Below are positions 44,933-58,637 of a DNA stretch of 64,000 nucleotides, in pieces (positions within the stretch are counted from its first letter, which is position 1; the number at the start of each line of letters is the position of its first letter). The stretch is from Schizochytrium sp. TIO01 (lineage: Eukaryota; Sar; Bigyra; Thraustochytrida; Thraustochytriidae): positions 910,859-974,858 of the forward strand of contig SMSO01000006.1 of NCBI GenBank assembly GCA_004764695.1, in the 5' to 3' direction. The notes beneath the pieces are model-generated. The model made no database searches. It was not told the DNA's origin and saw only the letters and a program-made list of their open reading frames with translations. The position numbers were made by a program, and so were the translations under genes.

Positions 44933-46189
44933 ATTCTAGGCCCTCCTGGACGGTTCCTAAACACCAAATTGCATTGGTTTTTCAACGTTTGTATACGCTT
45001 CTTTGATCCTGTGCAAGTGTTGTATTCTTTCTAATTTCTTATTGAGTACAAACTCGGACCTAAATATGTGATCAAACTTTTAGATTAGCATGCAAATTTC
45101 TTGTACAAAGAAATCTGGCTTGCACATGTGTTGTTGTTCAACACTCTCTTAGCTCTAATATCTGCGCTCAGGGGAAACGCAATTACTACAGGGTTCATCC
45201 AAATATTTGTTGTGTCACATAAATAACACGATCTAGGGGAAATTAAACTTGATCTCACAAGTCTGCTTGCAAATTTTCCACTGGCGCACGAACCAAATCA
45301 GATCATGCCGTACTGTTCATAATCTTGAGGTGGCGGATAGGTCATTTTCCTTTTTTAAAATATATAAAAAAAAACATGAAATTCGAAGCAAGTTCACTTC
45401 ATCGATGGTATATATCATTGAAATCCTTTCTTCTTTTCATTTTTTTTAATTTAAATATAATGAAATGGGGGGAATGGTTCATCCGATACTGTGAGAGACA
45501 ACATTCATTTTAGATCCAAAGCACCTCGTCTTGAGAGTTTGCCATAGAACTAAGTTTCCATATTTTATAAAGAAAAGTTTCGTTTGTGGGCTAAAACCTA
45601 CAAAATACAACAAGGTTCAAGATAACAAGGAGAAGAAATAGTGAAAGGACTGAAAAATATTTCGTTTGATCATGAAACAACACGAGGTCGAAGGACAGAT
45701 GCATTAGAAAGAGCTCTCCGACGACTTAAGTGTAAATACGCAATATCGAAAGCTCGACAGCAATAAAGCACTTGTATAGGTGACACAAAGGAGCGAGTAA
45801 TCTCACTGTCCTGTAGACCAACGCGGTTTTAAACTCAGACGCATGAGAAATAGCATTAAAAAAATGAGTGCTTATGGTAATGGTGACGTATTGATTTGAA
45901 AACAATACTAAGATCACGCGAAGGCACAGCAACTAATCGCTTTAGATAGTATGGCAGAAGTTTCTCTTTGAGAAGTGGTATAGCCAGCAGTAGACAAGAG
46001 GATCCCCCATCTTCAAATGCATCCACGCACGCCGAACGGAAGGATAGTACATTTGCCAATGAACTTATTGTTGTTGTTGATGATGATGGTAATGATTGTG
46101 ATACGGTTGCGTGAACGAAGAAGAGTTGATGCCGGCAAGAGATTCATTGTCTTAGATTCTGTTGGAGCACATTGCACGACAGAGTAAAT
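44933..46189. other. convergent intergenic region
   Basis: Between the 3' ends of the GT31 gene (+) and the PEX11 gene (-). AT-rich; nothing recognisable. Confidence 0.6.
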
Positions 46190-47514
46190 TTAGGCCTCCT
46201 TCTTCTCTGGGGCTTCTGGTGCCGGGGCAGCCTGGATCCACTTGGAAAGGCAGCCAGCAAGGCCACCCCAAATGCCGATAATGGTGATGATACGCTCATC
46301 AACAATCGGGGTAGCAAAAGAGTACTGAAGGCCGAGGAGGATATCACCAGCGGCGGAGGAGGCAGAGAGGTTGGTGAGGAAGCGCTGCTTCTTGAGGGCA
46401 GCGATTTTACTCTCCTGCTCAGAGCTCTCCATTTTGGCATTCTTAGTGTCCTCAATTTCCTGAGTGAGCTTGACACTAGCCTTCATGCAGCGGTATACAG
46501 CAGCGATGCAGTAAACCACGAAGGCACGAAGAGACCACTGGCTCCACTTAGGGGAGTCAATGTTGATCATCTTGGGCTCGATGATGCTCATGAACCAGCC
46601 AAGCTCGAGAGGGAAGTAAGCGAGCATGGAGTAATCCATGATTTTTGAGGGAAGATCGCCGCCCTTGTTAGTGAGCATGCTGTGGATCTGGATCGGCAAA
46701 CTAAAGGTGCGGTTGATGAAACGTGCAACTGAGACCTTCATGTAGTAGTCGGCCAAATACTGGCCGAGAGGGGTAGGTTTTCCATCATTAAGGATCTGGA
46801 GCACATGCGACACACCGAGGCCAGTATAGCTGATAAGCCGCAGGATCGTGTCAAGAGAAAACCTGTTTACAAAAATCAAAATTAAAAAGAGGATACATAT
46901 AATACCAGCACAAAAACGTATATTTCAACATATCAATAAACAGGCAGTACATATCCCAGCAAAGAGTTGGTTGTATTGGTCAGTCATTTTCTCATGCTAC
47001 ATATTCACACTCTTGCCATCGTGCGCATTCTATCAGTATTTTTTTTTTTTTTTGCACAGCAGCTATATTGAGCATACATGAAATCATACACAGCAAGCTT
47101 GCGCCGCCTACCTTGCCCTGGCCAAAGCAGGGGCACAAGCTTGTGTTTTGTTTTTTAACCATAGATCATATGTATGCACATCTCATTGTTGCAAGACTCT
47201 CTTCTGGGAATTTCAAGCTAACAACTGGGCTTTCTAAGCTGGAGTCACATAAATCACCCTACTCCGCTCCCTTTTCCAATCTCTCGTTGCATGTGCTCGG
47301 CCTCGAGCAGAAACTCTTCACGTTTCGCCTTTCCCGCCTAAAGCCATTGTGCCGGAGGTGGTGGTGCTCTTGGTTGATAGATAGCGCGCCTGAATATTTC
47401 TCAGGTTATTTTTGCATTCAAGGCCGGGGAGCCAGAAACTTACACGTTCATTGTAAGCTTGTTGAAGCGGCCAAGCTTCTCAAGGGTTTCGGGGGAAAGC
47501 TGAATGTTCTCCAT
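46190..47514 (-). CDS. PEX11: PEX11-family peroxisomal membrane protein; two exons
   Basis: Spliced CDS: 47514-47444 (ATG, 23 codons plus GT) and 46862-46190. The 581-nt intron has GTAAGT and ACAG borders, and the total is 744 nt (247 aa). The protein begins MENIQLSPETLEKLGRFNKL, then FSLDTILRLISYTGLG, an amphipathic helix typical of PEX11. Next come a hydrophobic middle (WSLRAFVVYCIAAVYRCMKA), a charged linker (EIEDTKNAKMESSEQESK), LKKQRFLTNLSASSAAGDIL and a final hydrophobic segment (IITIIGIWGGLAGCLSKW). Length and layout fit PEX11, which elongates and divides peroxisomes. Without exon 1 the open frame would start at ATG 46879 with intron-derived codons, so I prefer the spliced form. It converges on the GT31 gene. 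Confidence 0.85.
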
Positions 47515-50500
47515 CTTGTCTTAATCCACCGCTCTCCAGAGTGCAAACTGTCCTTGCGAGCTGCTTCTGTGCGTGCGTCCAAGGAAGGGTCTCAGGTCTT
47601 GCGTTTGCGAATTGCTGCTGCGTGCAGAGCCTCCCCTTGCCTGACAATATCCTTATGCCTGTATTAGACGCACTTCATCAATCCTGAAAGAAATTAAAAG
47701 CGCTCAAAATTACCTTCTACAACGAAAGAAGCAAAGCCATCAAACGAAAGACTCGCGCCTCCCTTAATTCATAAACCACCCAACACATCTAAACGTGGCT
47801 TATGCACCTGTCAGCCGACCAATATGTGTTTCAAGGGATACTCATCAACTTATTTCGATCAACCTTCTTCTTCACCTCCACTGCACTCCATTACCAGCTT
47901 ACAACATTGCATTTCTTTCTACCTACTGGTAGGTACTACTCAGCACATACTACTTCTACCTTCTTCATTTGGCCATGCTAGCGCCCCCTAAGTGCCTCCT
48001 ACTGGAACCAGTGTTTTATAATTCTTATCGATCAGCGCAGCTCCAAAACCAGCAGGCACCTCTGTTCAGATTCTGCCAAAGAAGGTCATACAATTCTTCC
48101 CGATAACCCACTGCTGGTGCTTAAGCCGTTGGGAGATCCGTGGCAGAGCTCTCGTTTCTTGTTCCGGTTGTGGTCGCATCAGTTCAAGATCACCACAACA
48201 AAGTTATCTACACAGAAACTCATTTTCGCCTCACAGGGTGGGCACCTTGAAACCGGACCCGGTGCACGATCGACCTTGGTCACACTATCATCATCATCTT
48301 CAATCTTCCGCCGTCTCGTGGACCGGTAATTCTCCTGCGACATTCTCAAGTTCATTCCCTTCCACGGCTCTTCCCACGCCACTTATTTACACGCACATGA
48401 ATCTCTGCGGCTATCCCTCGCACCAGCTTCTCAAGATCTTACCAACCTTGAACCTCAATCGTCTTCTGTCAATCTTCATCATCAATTCCTCTCCATCACA
48501 TTACATTCTTCTGCTCCTTGGTGCGTATTTTATTTCTTGCTCCTACCCACCCCTCATACGCTTTACCATGGCCTTGCCCTTTTAAGACGTCTCCAGTTGT
48601 CCTAAACTCCATATAAACCCCCATCAATTGGCCATTAAGGACGAAAAAGGGATTCAAATCCGATCTCGCGGGTCGGACTCACGGCAAGATAGGGCTGAGA
48701 AGCGGCGAGCGCGCTTTTGGATTTTAGGACGGTCTGAAAAAGGGGGCAGAGGCGTCCTAAATTCTGCGAAGGCGATTGCACGTGAAAATGCGCTTTGTTG
48801 ATTTAGATCTTCTTGGACGGGTTCGGGTTTGTGGAAAGCTGCGGCGAGCGTGAGGAAAGCCCTTCTTGAAGGCGTGGTGGACGATAGAAGGCCGGATGAT
48901 GGGGCCACGCTGGTATGTTTTGGTGGGTACTAGCTATGCGCAGGAATATGGATGATATGATGGTCTATCAAAGGTGCGAAGGCAGCAGCTTGAAATTTGG
49001 CCTGTCTGGGAAATGACAAATGCCTCGGCGGAGCTGGCGTCGACGATGTCAAGCTGTACAAGGTCGGGGTGCTCCTCATGCCAGTCCGATTCGTGCAGGT
49101 GCTTTCCGAAGTATGGCACTGCCCCATCAACAGCCCTCGAGTTAAACTGTCGTGAAGAACGAGGGTCATACAACACATTCTGAACTGATGCCGATTGATT
49201 GAGCAAGCTTAAGACAAGAATCACCTCCAAGTTTTTCATTGCCGTCTTGATGCCGACGATGCGATCTCATTGGATACGAGAGGCCTTGGCAACATAAGAG
49301 GCTGGCTCAGACATTCATCTTTTAGTTTGTCTTTGATTTAGTACATAGAGACTTCTTTAGAGGCTCTCTCACAAAGAAAGGTAGTAGTCTTCAGAGTCCA
49401 TATCTGAGAACTGGTGAAAGCAAGCTTGCAGACGGCAGTTCTGAATGGAGTGAGCAGCATATACACGGGTTGACAGATACGAGTGACTTACCTAGCAGCT
49501 TGGATGGGGCCCAACGTAGATCTCTGAGCGACTACATAAACTGGTGTATGGGTGAAGCATTGCAGTGCTCCACAGACTTTGCGCCTAAGGAATCATTGAA
49601 GAAGACCTTGGTCTCGACGCCGCGCTGAAATAGGCTAGGCATGAGTTGATAGCGTTATTTGTGACCATAGCTACCTCTTTTGAGACAATGTGCTTGCGAT
49701 AGGTGGACAAAACCTGCTTTGTAGGAAAACCTAGCTAGCAAGGATTCAGCACGGTTGAATCTAATTTGGTTATTGTATGTGGCACAGCAGAATGCAGAGT
49801 AGGCCTGTCTTGACAAGCTCTAGAGATTGCCAACGTGTTTCCAAGAGAATGGCATGTGGTCTTTGACGACAAGCTGGTTTTCTAAACTTTGAGTTGCATA
49901 GAACTTGGGCTGTTTCGACGCTGTAGATACGTTATCAAGCGCCCGGTGCTTGAGAGAAATATATTCCGGCCGAAGCAAGGCAATCATATGCGTTTTGGAG
50001 TTGAACTTGTGCAGATCCAGCGAGTCGTTATGGCAAGGGGCGTTACAGATTGGAGAAAAATAGCCTCTCAGACTCTGGCGAGAGAATGTGCAACTGTTAT
50101 GGAATGGGTTTTTGTTTCTTGGAATGTTAGTTTGTGAAAACTTCTGCTCTATCTAATATAAATGATCAACATTCAATAATAGTGCAATACGAATTGTGGT
50201 TTACAGTTGACTTAAATGGAGATTGGTTTGTACGATATTATCGTTTTGTTGATGTTGGTGTGTATCGGGATTTTCATTCACAGGATCATGGTGTTACCAA
50301 GACTATCATAGATGTCAAAAACCAGGTGAATATGTTTAAGGGTAGGACTGCACAACCAGATAGCGTTTAAGAACACTACTATGGCCACTCACGTTGTTCA
50401 TCAGATTGTCTGTAGTAATCTAACACATGGGTGGATGGGTGGTGGCCGATTCTACCTCGATAGTATAGATAATGTATTTAAGATGATCTAGTCCAGTCCA

Positions 50501-53500
50501 CCTTAGTATGCTTCTTCAAGGTAAGCATCATGCTCTCCGTAGAAACCTAAGGCAAATTATCTTTGTTCACAGAACGTGCAGGGGTATTCTTACCAGAAAG
50601 TGAGCCCTGGCAAGTAGTTGGGCGAAGGCTGTCGAAGAAACTGAAAAAGCAAAAGATGGTATTTAGGTATGAATACAGGCTGAGACTTTCCGATACGAAA
50701 GGTGAAGCAGATAGAAATGGACCGAAGAGTAGTTTAGATTAGTCAGCCGGCTAGCTAGATATCACTTCAAAAGTCTACAATGGCCTTTAAAGCATTCTTT
50801 AATCTTTTTGGAATCTTGCTTGAAATCTTGTCAGTGAATCTCTCATTAACTAACAATCTTGTTGTATCCTATACGCAGTGTACTTGATTGAAACAAGATT
50901 TACTTGACCAAGCATTCACGGGGATCTGTAATGCGCTCTACTGAAAGATGAATTCTAAACATGCAATATCCCTAGTAACGAAGGTCAATACTGCTATTTT
51001 ATCATATCATGTTAGACACTTTGAATATTTTGTATAATGTTAAACAAAGAAAAGAGAGAATCTACTGTACGAATCCGGTCATCGTTTGTAAATCATTGTT
51101 TCACTTCAATTTTTTATAGTTCTGAGGTTATATCATATCATAGGACGAATGCAAATCTTCAAGTAGACCCTTTGTCAGTTTCTATCTATGATTTGCCTGA
51201 ATGTTTAATGCGTTAGTATCCTTAGAGGGGGCTACATTGTTTCTCACGCAAAGGGACGCGCTGTGTTCTTGGTTAATAGCTATGTAGCGATGAGATTTGT
51301 TTTGGGAATAAGTAGTGTTCTACTTTAGAAGCTGGCTTTAGATTGTCGCCCTAACCTTCTCTGGAATACAACTTTTGGGACCAAGGTCAGCAAAGGTTAA
51401 AGGAGCACTAGGACTCGGGGCTCAAAAGAATTGACAAAGTTTGTCTATTTACGGTTTTATTTATTTATTACAAATCTTGCTGAAAACCTAGTTTCAACAA
51501 CTAACCAAGAACACCCAAGGAGATTCGAAGGGGCCTCTTCTTGCCATCGTCCATCGCAGATAAGAAGTCAACTATGCGAGGTAAGACACGTCTGTTTTAA
51601 TTCAATAATAACGAGTTCTCTAGTCCTCCATCAGCCATTCGCTAAGAGTTCTAACGGCACCGAAGGTAGCAATTCATATTCTTCTTCTCGCCGAGTCATT
51701 GAATGCACTCTCCATCAAAGGAGGCCTAAGAAACAGCACTCGAGGATTTGTATGCGAAGGAAGTCTCCCTTCAAGTTGGAGGAATATGACTTCTTTTAAG
51801 TTTGGCAAGTAAGTCCTGGTTTCCGCAAAATCGGAAGCAGGTTGACCACGAGCGGCTCTATGCTTTGTCATGAGTAGAGTCTCGAGTCTGTGAACCTGGT
51901 CCCGCGCAATTCATGGAGACAAGGCGAGAGGCACGAGGGCACAGGTTCGTCATCAAACACTGCAAGGGACATTGCTATGAAACCTGAGAAGAGCTTTCGT
52001 TGAGACATTTGTTTATCGCGGGGAGTTTAGCGAACTCTAGCAGCAGTTGTGCTTTCGAGAGTGTGTGACGGAGGACCTATTCTTGGCTATTCTATTCCTT
52101 AGGATATCCTAATGTTCTCTTACGTTGGATGCTCGTAGTAGTCGTTATTGAGTTGCATTGGCAGAATAGCGACATCCTCGCACATGTCCCGAGCCAATTT
52201 CACCACGCTGAGTCGGTCAGCTGCCGCAGAATCTGGTGCTCTGCGCGTGAATGCCATCACAAATGCAGGGAGGTGCTGCTTGAACTTTCTTCAGTGACGT
52301 GGTAGCTTTTAACGAGGTTGCCAATGCTCCAAAAAAGTTAACAAGCACAAAAAAAAAAGAAAGAAAAAAGAAAAGAAAAAAGAAGCAAGCGAGGCGGTAG
52401 AAAATCGCCTTCGATCATTAGTAGTGATAAGTAGAGAGGAAGTCGCAAAAGGGAGAAGAAAGTACTTGTTCAACTTGTCGCAGAGAATCAGCAAGAGAAT
52501 GTTGTTTCGCCTCTGTGTATGCCCAACCCGACTATGCACCACAAGAACAAGCTGGAGACATGCTCGAAAGGGCAAGTGAGATTCATTCAGGCTAAACAAC
52601 TACCCATTCGTACAGGGATTTATTTGACTTCTGACGTCTAGAAGAAAAGAAAAGAACACTAGGTTTGTGTATATGTAAAAAATGCTGCATGTATTGTTAC
52701 GAAAGAAAGATGAGATAGAGAGAAGGTATGAAGACCAACGCGATGATTTAACCGGCTAAGAAACGAAAAGCGGAAAGCGTATGATTAACTAGATCGTATT
52801 ACTCAGGTGATGCACTTGTAACTGCCATGCTATCATTGAGAGGTTTCGTCTACTTTTTTTCCTCCTACCAGTTGTCAAGGCTCAAAGGGAGAAAAGACGG
52901 CGATCAGATGATGCACACAAGATAGAAAGGTTGTGGTAGGATCATCAAATAGACGAGTGAAAAGATCTAGAGAAGATAACGAGTGAGGTTTCTGCGCTTG
53001 GTGGATGTTTTTTATAACCTGAGAAAATAGACTCCAGCTAACTGGTTCCCCAGTAGTCTAATGGCACTAAAAAAAAAGAGCTCATACATTTTTCACCGAA
53101 TGCATCGCTACAAGCGAATGCACCAGTTAAGGTCGGCCCCATCTTGTCCAGGTTAGAAAAGGAGAAAAAGGGCGGAAAACAGGCATTCTCTTGAGCACAT
53201 CCACAGGCTCAAGTGGTGAGTACTGCCTAATATGATTTTTTTTTTGGGTGTGAAGGAACACGCGACTTGGGATAGAGTAGGCCGGCCAGCAGGCCGTTTT
53301 TGAATAGGACACTGCATGTAGAAAGAAAAGAAAGAGGGACAGGGAAGGGTAAGCTTGGCTTGCCTTCTTCTTTTCTTCAAAAGATCTTGTGTGTGTGCAA
53401 ATTATACCTACTTCATAATACTGTAGCGGTCGATGGCTTGCGGGTATTCACGAATTCCTTTCTCGAGGTAGTTGAGAATAGTATTGTGCAGAGTGCATTT

Positions 53501-53786
53501 TCTCTCAATTATTCAAAGCTTGGTCGTTCTTTGATTCTCTAGCAGTAAGTGCTGGATGAGGAGAAGAAAAAAAGGATAGAGAGACAATGATCCTCCTCAT
53601 GGACGTTGTTGATATTGCGTCGATGACGGTTTATAGTATATGTGTTTGCGTAAAACGGAGTTTGTTTGTTTGTTTGATTGATTTTGAGTGGCGGCACCTT
53701 GGCTCTGGTGGGCAAGTGAGGTCAATTTGTCAGGCGGCCCCAACCAAGAAATAGAGTAGGTGGATGAATTAAGAACAGAACCATCC
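47515..53786. other. gene-poor interval
   Basis: No frame with recognisable domains. 47.7-48.6 kb is pyrimidine-rich and may be the PEX11 promoter side. The minus-strand frame at 48934-49239 (101 codons) starts with a hydrophobic stretch but has no supporting feature. The rest is AT-rich or mixed. Confidence 0.5.
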
Positions 53787-54239
53787 TTACCACTGAGGGC
53801 AAGGCCTGTCTTTGCCATGCGGGGTGAGATACCTAAACTTAATGTAGGCACTCGTGCTCCAGATGCCAACAACAAACAAAACACAAACTCCGAGAAGACA
53901 CCTGGCAAAGAAAGCAAGGTGTGCTGAGTTTCCGCGTGCGAAGAGAATACTACCGATGATCGTGTCAGATGCGTCCTGAGCGTGGAAGGCGTCCCAGAGC
54001 TCGTCGAGCGCCCAGCTCAACGTGACCAGGAGACATGCAAAGAAGACGAGCCCGTTAAGGTTAACGCTGCGGACTGAGCAGTCTCCATTCTGCACAATCA
54101 CGTCATCGTATGGGGTGCGCCATGGCTTGCGGGCCATCTCGCCGTCGTCGTTGCGGCTGATCTCCTCTATCCTAACGTTGACTACCACTTGCTGCTGGTG
54201 CTGCTCTTGCTGCTGCTCGCAGTCCGCAGGTGAAGACAT
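53787..54239 (-). CDS. small membrane protein with two predicted transmembrane helices, unknown
   Basis: Frame of 150 aa if started at ATG 54239; the frame stays open to ATG 54320 (177 aa). I prefer the shorter form because CACACACACAG just above 54239 looks like a splice acceptor or leader. The N-terminus is Gln-rich (CEQQQEQHQQQVV), followed by a polar region. The first helix is LVFFACLLVTLSWALDEL and the second CLLGVCVLFVVGIWSTSAYI, and it ends with a short basic tail. A possible 52-nt intron (GTAGTATT to TTTGCCAG) would change the frame after the first helix; the unspliced frame gives the better second helix. I do not recognise the family. Confidence 0.5.
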   Translation of the reverse strand: MSSPADCEQQQEQHQQQVVVNVRIEEISRNDDGEMARKPWRTPYDDVIVQNGDCSVRSVNLNGLVFFACLLVTLSWALDELWDAFHAQDASDTIIGSILFARGNSAHLAFFARCLLGVCVLFVVGIWSTSAYIKFRYLTPHGKDRPCPQW

Positions 54240-54999
54240 GTGATGAACAAATACGCCTGCGACGGCGCCTGTGTGTGTGAGTTGAGAGAGAGGTTGGTTT
54301 CCAACCGATTGATCGACCACTAGATCAAATTGCGAAAACCTATTCCAGATTTGTTCTCTCGCTGGCTTCAGGTCAACTTCTTACTCTCGCACACCCAATC
54401 AGTCGATAGCTCGCTCGCTTGCTTATGTGTTTGTTTGTATTGTAGTTGACTTCGCACGCCGAATTGGACTCGACCTGTTAAGTTCCCTTTCCTAGCACCT
54501 CGCTAGTACCAGCTACGACTCCTCTTCTTCCTTTTCCTCAGTACAGTCCGTGCACCGCGGCCCTGCTTCTTGCGGGAGCGAGGTCGGCGTGGAAATCAGA
54601 AGCGAGCGTCTGCCTCTTTTTCCAGGCACGCACGAGGCCCAGAGCACCTGTACCGAAGTTTGTTTTTCTTCCGCCGGAGCTCTCGCGTGGTACCTCGCGA
54701 AGAAGGAGAGAAAAGGGAATACGAGCGATCAGTCGATTGAGGATCCACCGCGATCCCGATTGGCACGGTCCACTCAACTAAGTGGTCGTCGCTCCGTCAG
54801 CGCCTGGCTGCCGGTTTGCGTCCGAGCACGTCGCTCAGTAGCTACCTAGCTCGCAGGCAGGAGCTGCTGTTCGCGCTGCGCTGCGCTACTACGACGCTGC
54901 TGGCTGGCTGCCGCGGAACAGGCGGCGGGCACTCTGCCGGCCTCAATAGGGGTTTGCTGCTTTGGGGTTTTGGGCGAGACGCTCTTTTTTAATGAATTA

Positions 55000-55210
55000 T
55001 TTACTCTCTTTTGTTTCTTTCTTTCTTTGTTACTTTGTTTCTTTTCTTCTTTCTCTCTCCTTCCTTCCTCTTTTGTTTTTTGTTTTGTTTTCTCTTTCTT
55101 CGGTTTAGAAAGAAAAAGAAGAAGAAAAGAAAAAGTGAAAAGAAAAACACTCAAAAAGTTCTTCCGTCGATTTCTTTCTTTCTTTTCTTTCTTTTCTTTT
55201 CTGTTCGAAC
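55000..55210. repeat. polypyrimidine tract adjoining polypurine tract
   Basis: About 100 bases of C/T on the plus strand are followed by about 55 bases of A/G (from about 55108) and again by C/T. The halves could pair as an imperfect hairpin or form triplex DNA. Confidence 0.7.
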
Positions 55211-55764
55211 GAACGAATGATTTTTTGAATTTGAAAAAAATAAATGCGAAAGAGAAGTGGCGAGAAAGCCGTAAGAGTGTCTTAGCCGCACCTAGGATAA
55301 ACCAGCACCGGCACGAGCCACACGCTCACGAGGCGCAGCGCTCTCGCTGCGTCTGGCGCGCCTTCGCGCTGCGTCCGGTGCTGCTGCAGCCGCCTCTGCT
55401 CGCTCCCCCCGGGCTTCCTTCCTCGCGGTCCTTCCTCGCGGCTGCCGCTTCCTTTCCCTGGCGTCCTGGCGCCGCAGAGGATCGATCCGCAGCGTGGCCA
55501 AGCAAGGGATCCGGGCGAGGCGAGGAGGCTCTCGACCGCTCTGCGCCTCTTTCCTTCTTCCTGCCTTCCCCTGCTTGCCTGTCTGCTTGCCTGCTCCTGC
55601 TGCCGCTCTGCTGCGAGGCGGGCCTCCCTCTGTGCGTCTGCGTGTCTGCTGTCTCGCGGGGCTGCGCTGCGGTCGTGGCTGCGAGCGCGCGGCGGCTCGA
55701 GACTCTGCTTGCTCAGTCTCAGGTCCCGTGATGCTGCTTTGCTGATTTCCAATTCTTCTGCATA

Positions 55765-55860
55765 TCTATAATATATTCATATATATATGTATTTACTCAT
55801 ATATATATATATTCATATATATGTATATATGTATGTGTATATTCATAAATATATATTCAT
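55765..55860. repeat. (AT)-rich microsatellite with tatgtat/attcat interruptions
   Basis: About 95 bases of atatat, broken by attcat and gtatgt. Confidence 0.9.
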
Positions 55861-56295
55861 TCCTATTGAAGTAAGGAACGAAGCGCCGCTTTAGTTCTTC
55901 TCTTCTTCTTCTTCTTCTTTTTATTGAAGGTTCAATCAAACAGATCGAAGAACTTCAATGAGACAGAGTTTGTTTATCTATTTTCCGTGTCTTCATTTCA
56001 TGGTTTTCATGTTATTGAAAAAAGGGAAAGAAGAAGAAGAAGAAGAAAAATAAACGAGATAACAGTATTTATTATTAAGTGATCGTCGTTATTGCGTGTT
56101 CTGCAGTAGTTAGGAATTCGTTCATTCTTATTGCTTTTCCTTTCCAACTTTCCATTCATTTATTTATTTATTTATTCTATTTTTTATTTTTTCAATTGCT
56201 GTTGGCTGTGTATGGATATGTTGTGGAGGTCGTCGCTGCAGATGAACTGAGCACGGCAATTCGTGAGATGCAACTTGGTTTCTTCAGGACGCAGC

Positions 56296-56297
56296 TC

Positions 56298-56342
<45 letters not shown>

Positions 56343-56390
56343 AATTGATTGATTGATTGATTGATTAATTGATTGATTGATTGATTGATG
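56296..56390. repeat. (GATT)n microsatellite
   Basis: More than twenty gatt units, with a taatt variant at two places. Confidence 0.95.
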
Positions 56391-58247
56391 GGTGCGCTAT
56401 GGAGTTCTGCGCAAAGCACGCAAAGCTGATGAGCCTCGGCGAAAGTAGTACTAATCCTTATCAACTCCAACAATTCTTCAGTCGCACTTAAAAGAAAAGA
56501 AAGTTTTATTATTACTATTCCTATCAAAAACAACAATTGTTCATCAAAATAAACAACAAATAACTAAATGTTATTCACGCATCATCAAACATAGTTATTC
56601 ATTTATGGAATCTATGAGTGGATGGAAAGGTACTGTGATAAGTGCCTAAAGGAAGCTAAAGAGGGAGGAGGCAGGATCTTCCATAAGTGCGGTTAGTTGA
56701 CACTTTCCCTAGTAGTCTCCTCTAATGGTCTATGGTTTTCCATAATTCAAAAAGGCCTTCTCACGAGAAAGTGTTATTTTGCAGGGAACCTGGTGGATTA
56801 ATAAAATTAATTGCATTTGAACTATCTTTCTTTTGAAAGCAGTATTGGCTAATAACACACATATTTAATTTTTCCTTTTAATTTTAAAAAAAGTATCGGG
56901 GAAACCAACGCCTGCTCGATAAACTTTTACCATTCATTGCATGTGGAGCGTTTAAGCATTTTATTCTTGACATTATATATCTATAAACTATACGTATGGG
57001 AGGAAGGAAGGCTGAAAAGAAAGAAAAGAAAAGAAAGTGGGCCTTTGTTTTCCCGTGGTTTCTTGGCGATCGATCAAGTGGTTCATTCGTTCCCTCTTTC
57101 TTTGTTCTGCCACTTCTTTCGCACCTTTTGTTTTGTCTTCGATTCGCTCCTCTCTTTAAAGAAGGAGGCGCTCTTCTTCAAAGCACTCCGTCTGTCTGTT
57201 TGTTTGTTCAGCATGATTGCTATGATATATCTTCCTTTCGACTGTTCACGAATATATATATCATGTCTGCTTCGATGGAAAGAAGGGGATTCCCTCTCCA
57301 TGCATGCATGACAAGATGAACGCAGCAAAACATGAACACGATCGATCATGCGCGAAGTGGAATCTTATTATCCGAAAATCCCATCATCCTTCAGTGGTTT
57401 CGCTTGATTCTTCAGCCCTGCCCATGCTTTCCCTTAGCTTTGAAAAAACAAACAATTAAAAAATAAAAAAACACTTTAGCCATTTCCAAGGGAAAGTCAA
57501 GTTTTTCCGCCTCTTTTCCTTTCTTTTTCTCTTTCTTCGGCTTTCTCTTTACTATTCGTGCTTCATGGAAAACCTACGTGGAAGATCCCTGGTGCCCGCC
57601 TTCTTCCCTCTCTGCCCCCCAGCGTTGCTCCTCCGCCCTTCCACTCCAAGCCCCTTTCTCCTGTTGGGAGGGCCCCGCTGCGAGTTTACCCGTGCGTAGA
57701 AAGTGACTTCCTACGCTCGTCACGTCGCCGTCTGTCTCCTCTAAAAGTTTTCAAATCAAAAAGGCCCTTTTCCTTCTTCAAAGTCTCTTCTTCTCGAGAG
57801 CTGTTCTCCACAAAGCGGCGGAAGGAGCGGAAGACCGTCTATTTCACTTTATATGAAAGCTTCAGAAACAAGGGTTCTCTCTCTTTCCCTTCTTTTTCAC
57901 TAACCATTGCGAATAAAGCAAACTGCGCTCATGAAAGAAAGTTTCATTATTGTTATTAAAGGTTTAACGGGGTTTTTGTTTTCACGGGGAAATACAAACC
58001 TTCCTTGGATTCCCCGAAGAAGCGCAGCAGCCCATCATGGAGTGCGTATTTCTTTAGCCGGCGCCATCGCAGAAGAAACGAGCACCCGAGTAAAGCTCCT
58101 CACGATTGGGACAGAGCCTTGGGGAGTCGAGGCCAAAGATTCCTGCCCCAGGCCGGTCAGCTCTGCGGCAGAGAGGCCTCGAATGGCGAGGAGAGAAGGT
58201 CTGCTCTTCAGCCGCAGGTCTCGAGAGCCCTATTATCGCGGCTTCCT

Positions 58248-58325
58248 TCATTTGTTTATTTGTTTATTTGTTTCTTTATTTATTTCCTTCTTTCCTTCTC
58301 TCTTTTTTTCCTTCCTTCCTTCAAG
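58248..58325. repeat. pyrimidine-rich (TTTG/TTTA/CTTC)n tract
   Basis: Runs of tttgtttatttg followed by cttcctt units. Confidence 0.8.
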
Positions 58326-58611
58326 TGAGTCTCTCTCTCTTCGAAGTAATGGCCCTTACGCTTTACTCATCTTCTTTAGAGTGGTCGTGGAGTCAAGTTT
58401 CCCTTTTCTCTCTTTTCTTCTTCCCTTCTTTTTTCTTTACGCTATTCTTTTATTCTCTTTTTCGGCGGCTGTAGAGATTCTTTCATTTTGCTTCAATTAA
58501 AAGGTCCTTGTCACAGGTTTCCCCGACGCAGCTTCAAACCTAAAGAGGGCGGCAAAACTCCTATCTGAGATGGTAAGTTGGAAAAGAGAGAAAAAAAGTA
58601 AACGAATGTAC

Positions 58612-58637
58612 GAATGAATGAATGAATGAATGAACGA
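58612..58637. repeat. (GAAT)n microsatellite
   Basis: About six gaat units ending in gaacgaaa. Confidence 0.85.

Noticed and set aside
47068-47667. 199-codon plus-strand frame as a gene
   Set aside because: It lies antisense to the PEX11 intron and exon 1 and has no motif.
48934-49239. Minus-strand 101-codon frame with hydrophobic start
   Set aside because: Resembles a secreted peptide at first, but no cleavage pattern, homologue or splice partner is recognisable.
55282-55752. 156-codon Arg/Glu/Ala-rich minus-strand frame
   Set aside because: Low-complexity translation of GC-rich repeats, with competing frames on the other strand.
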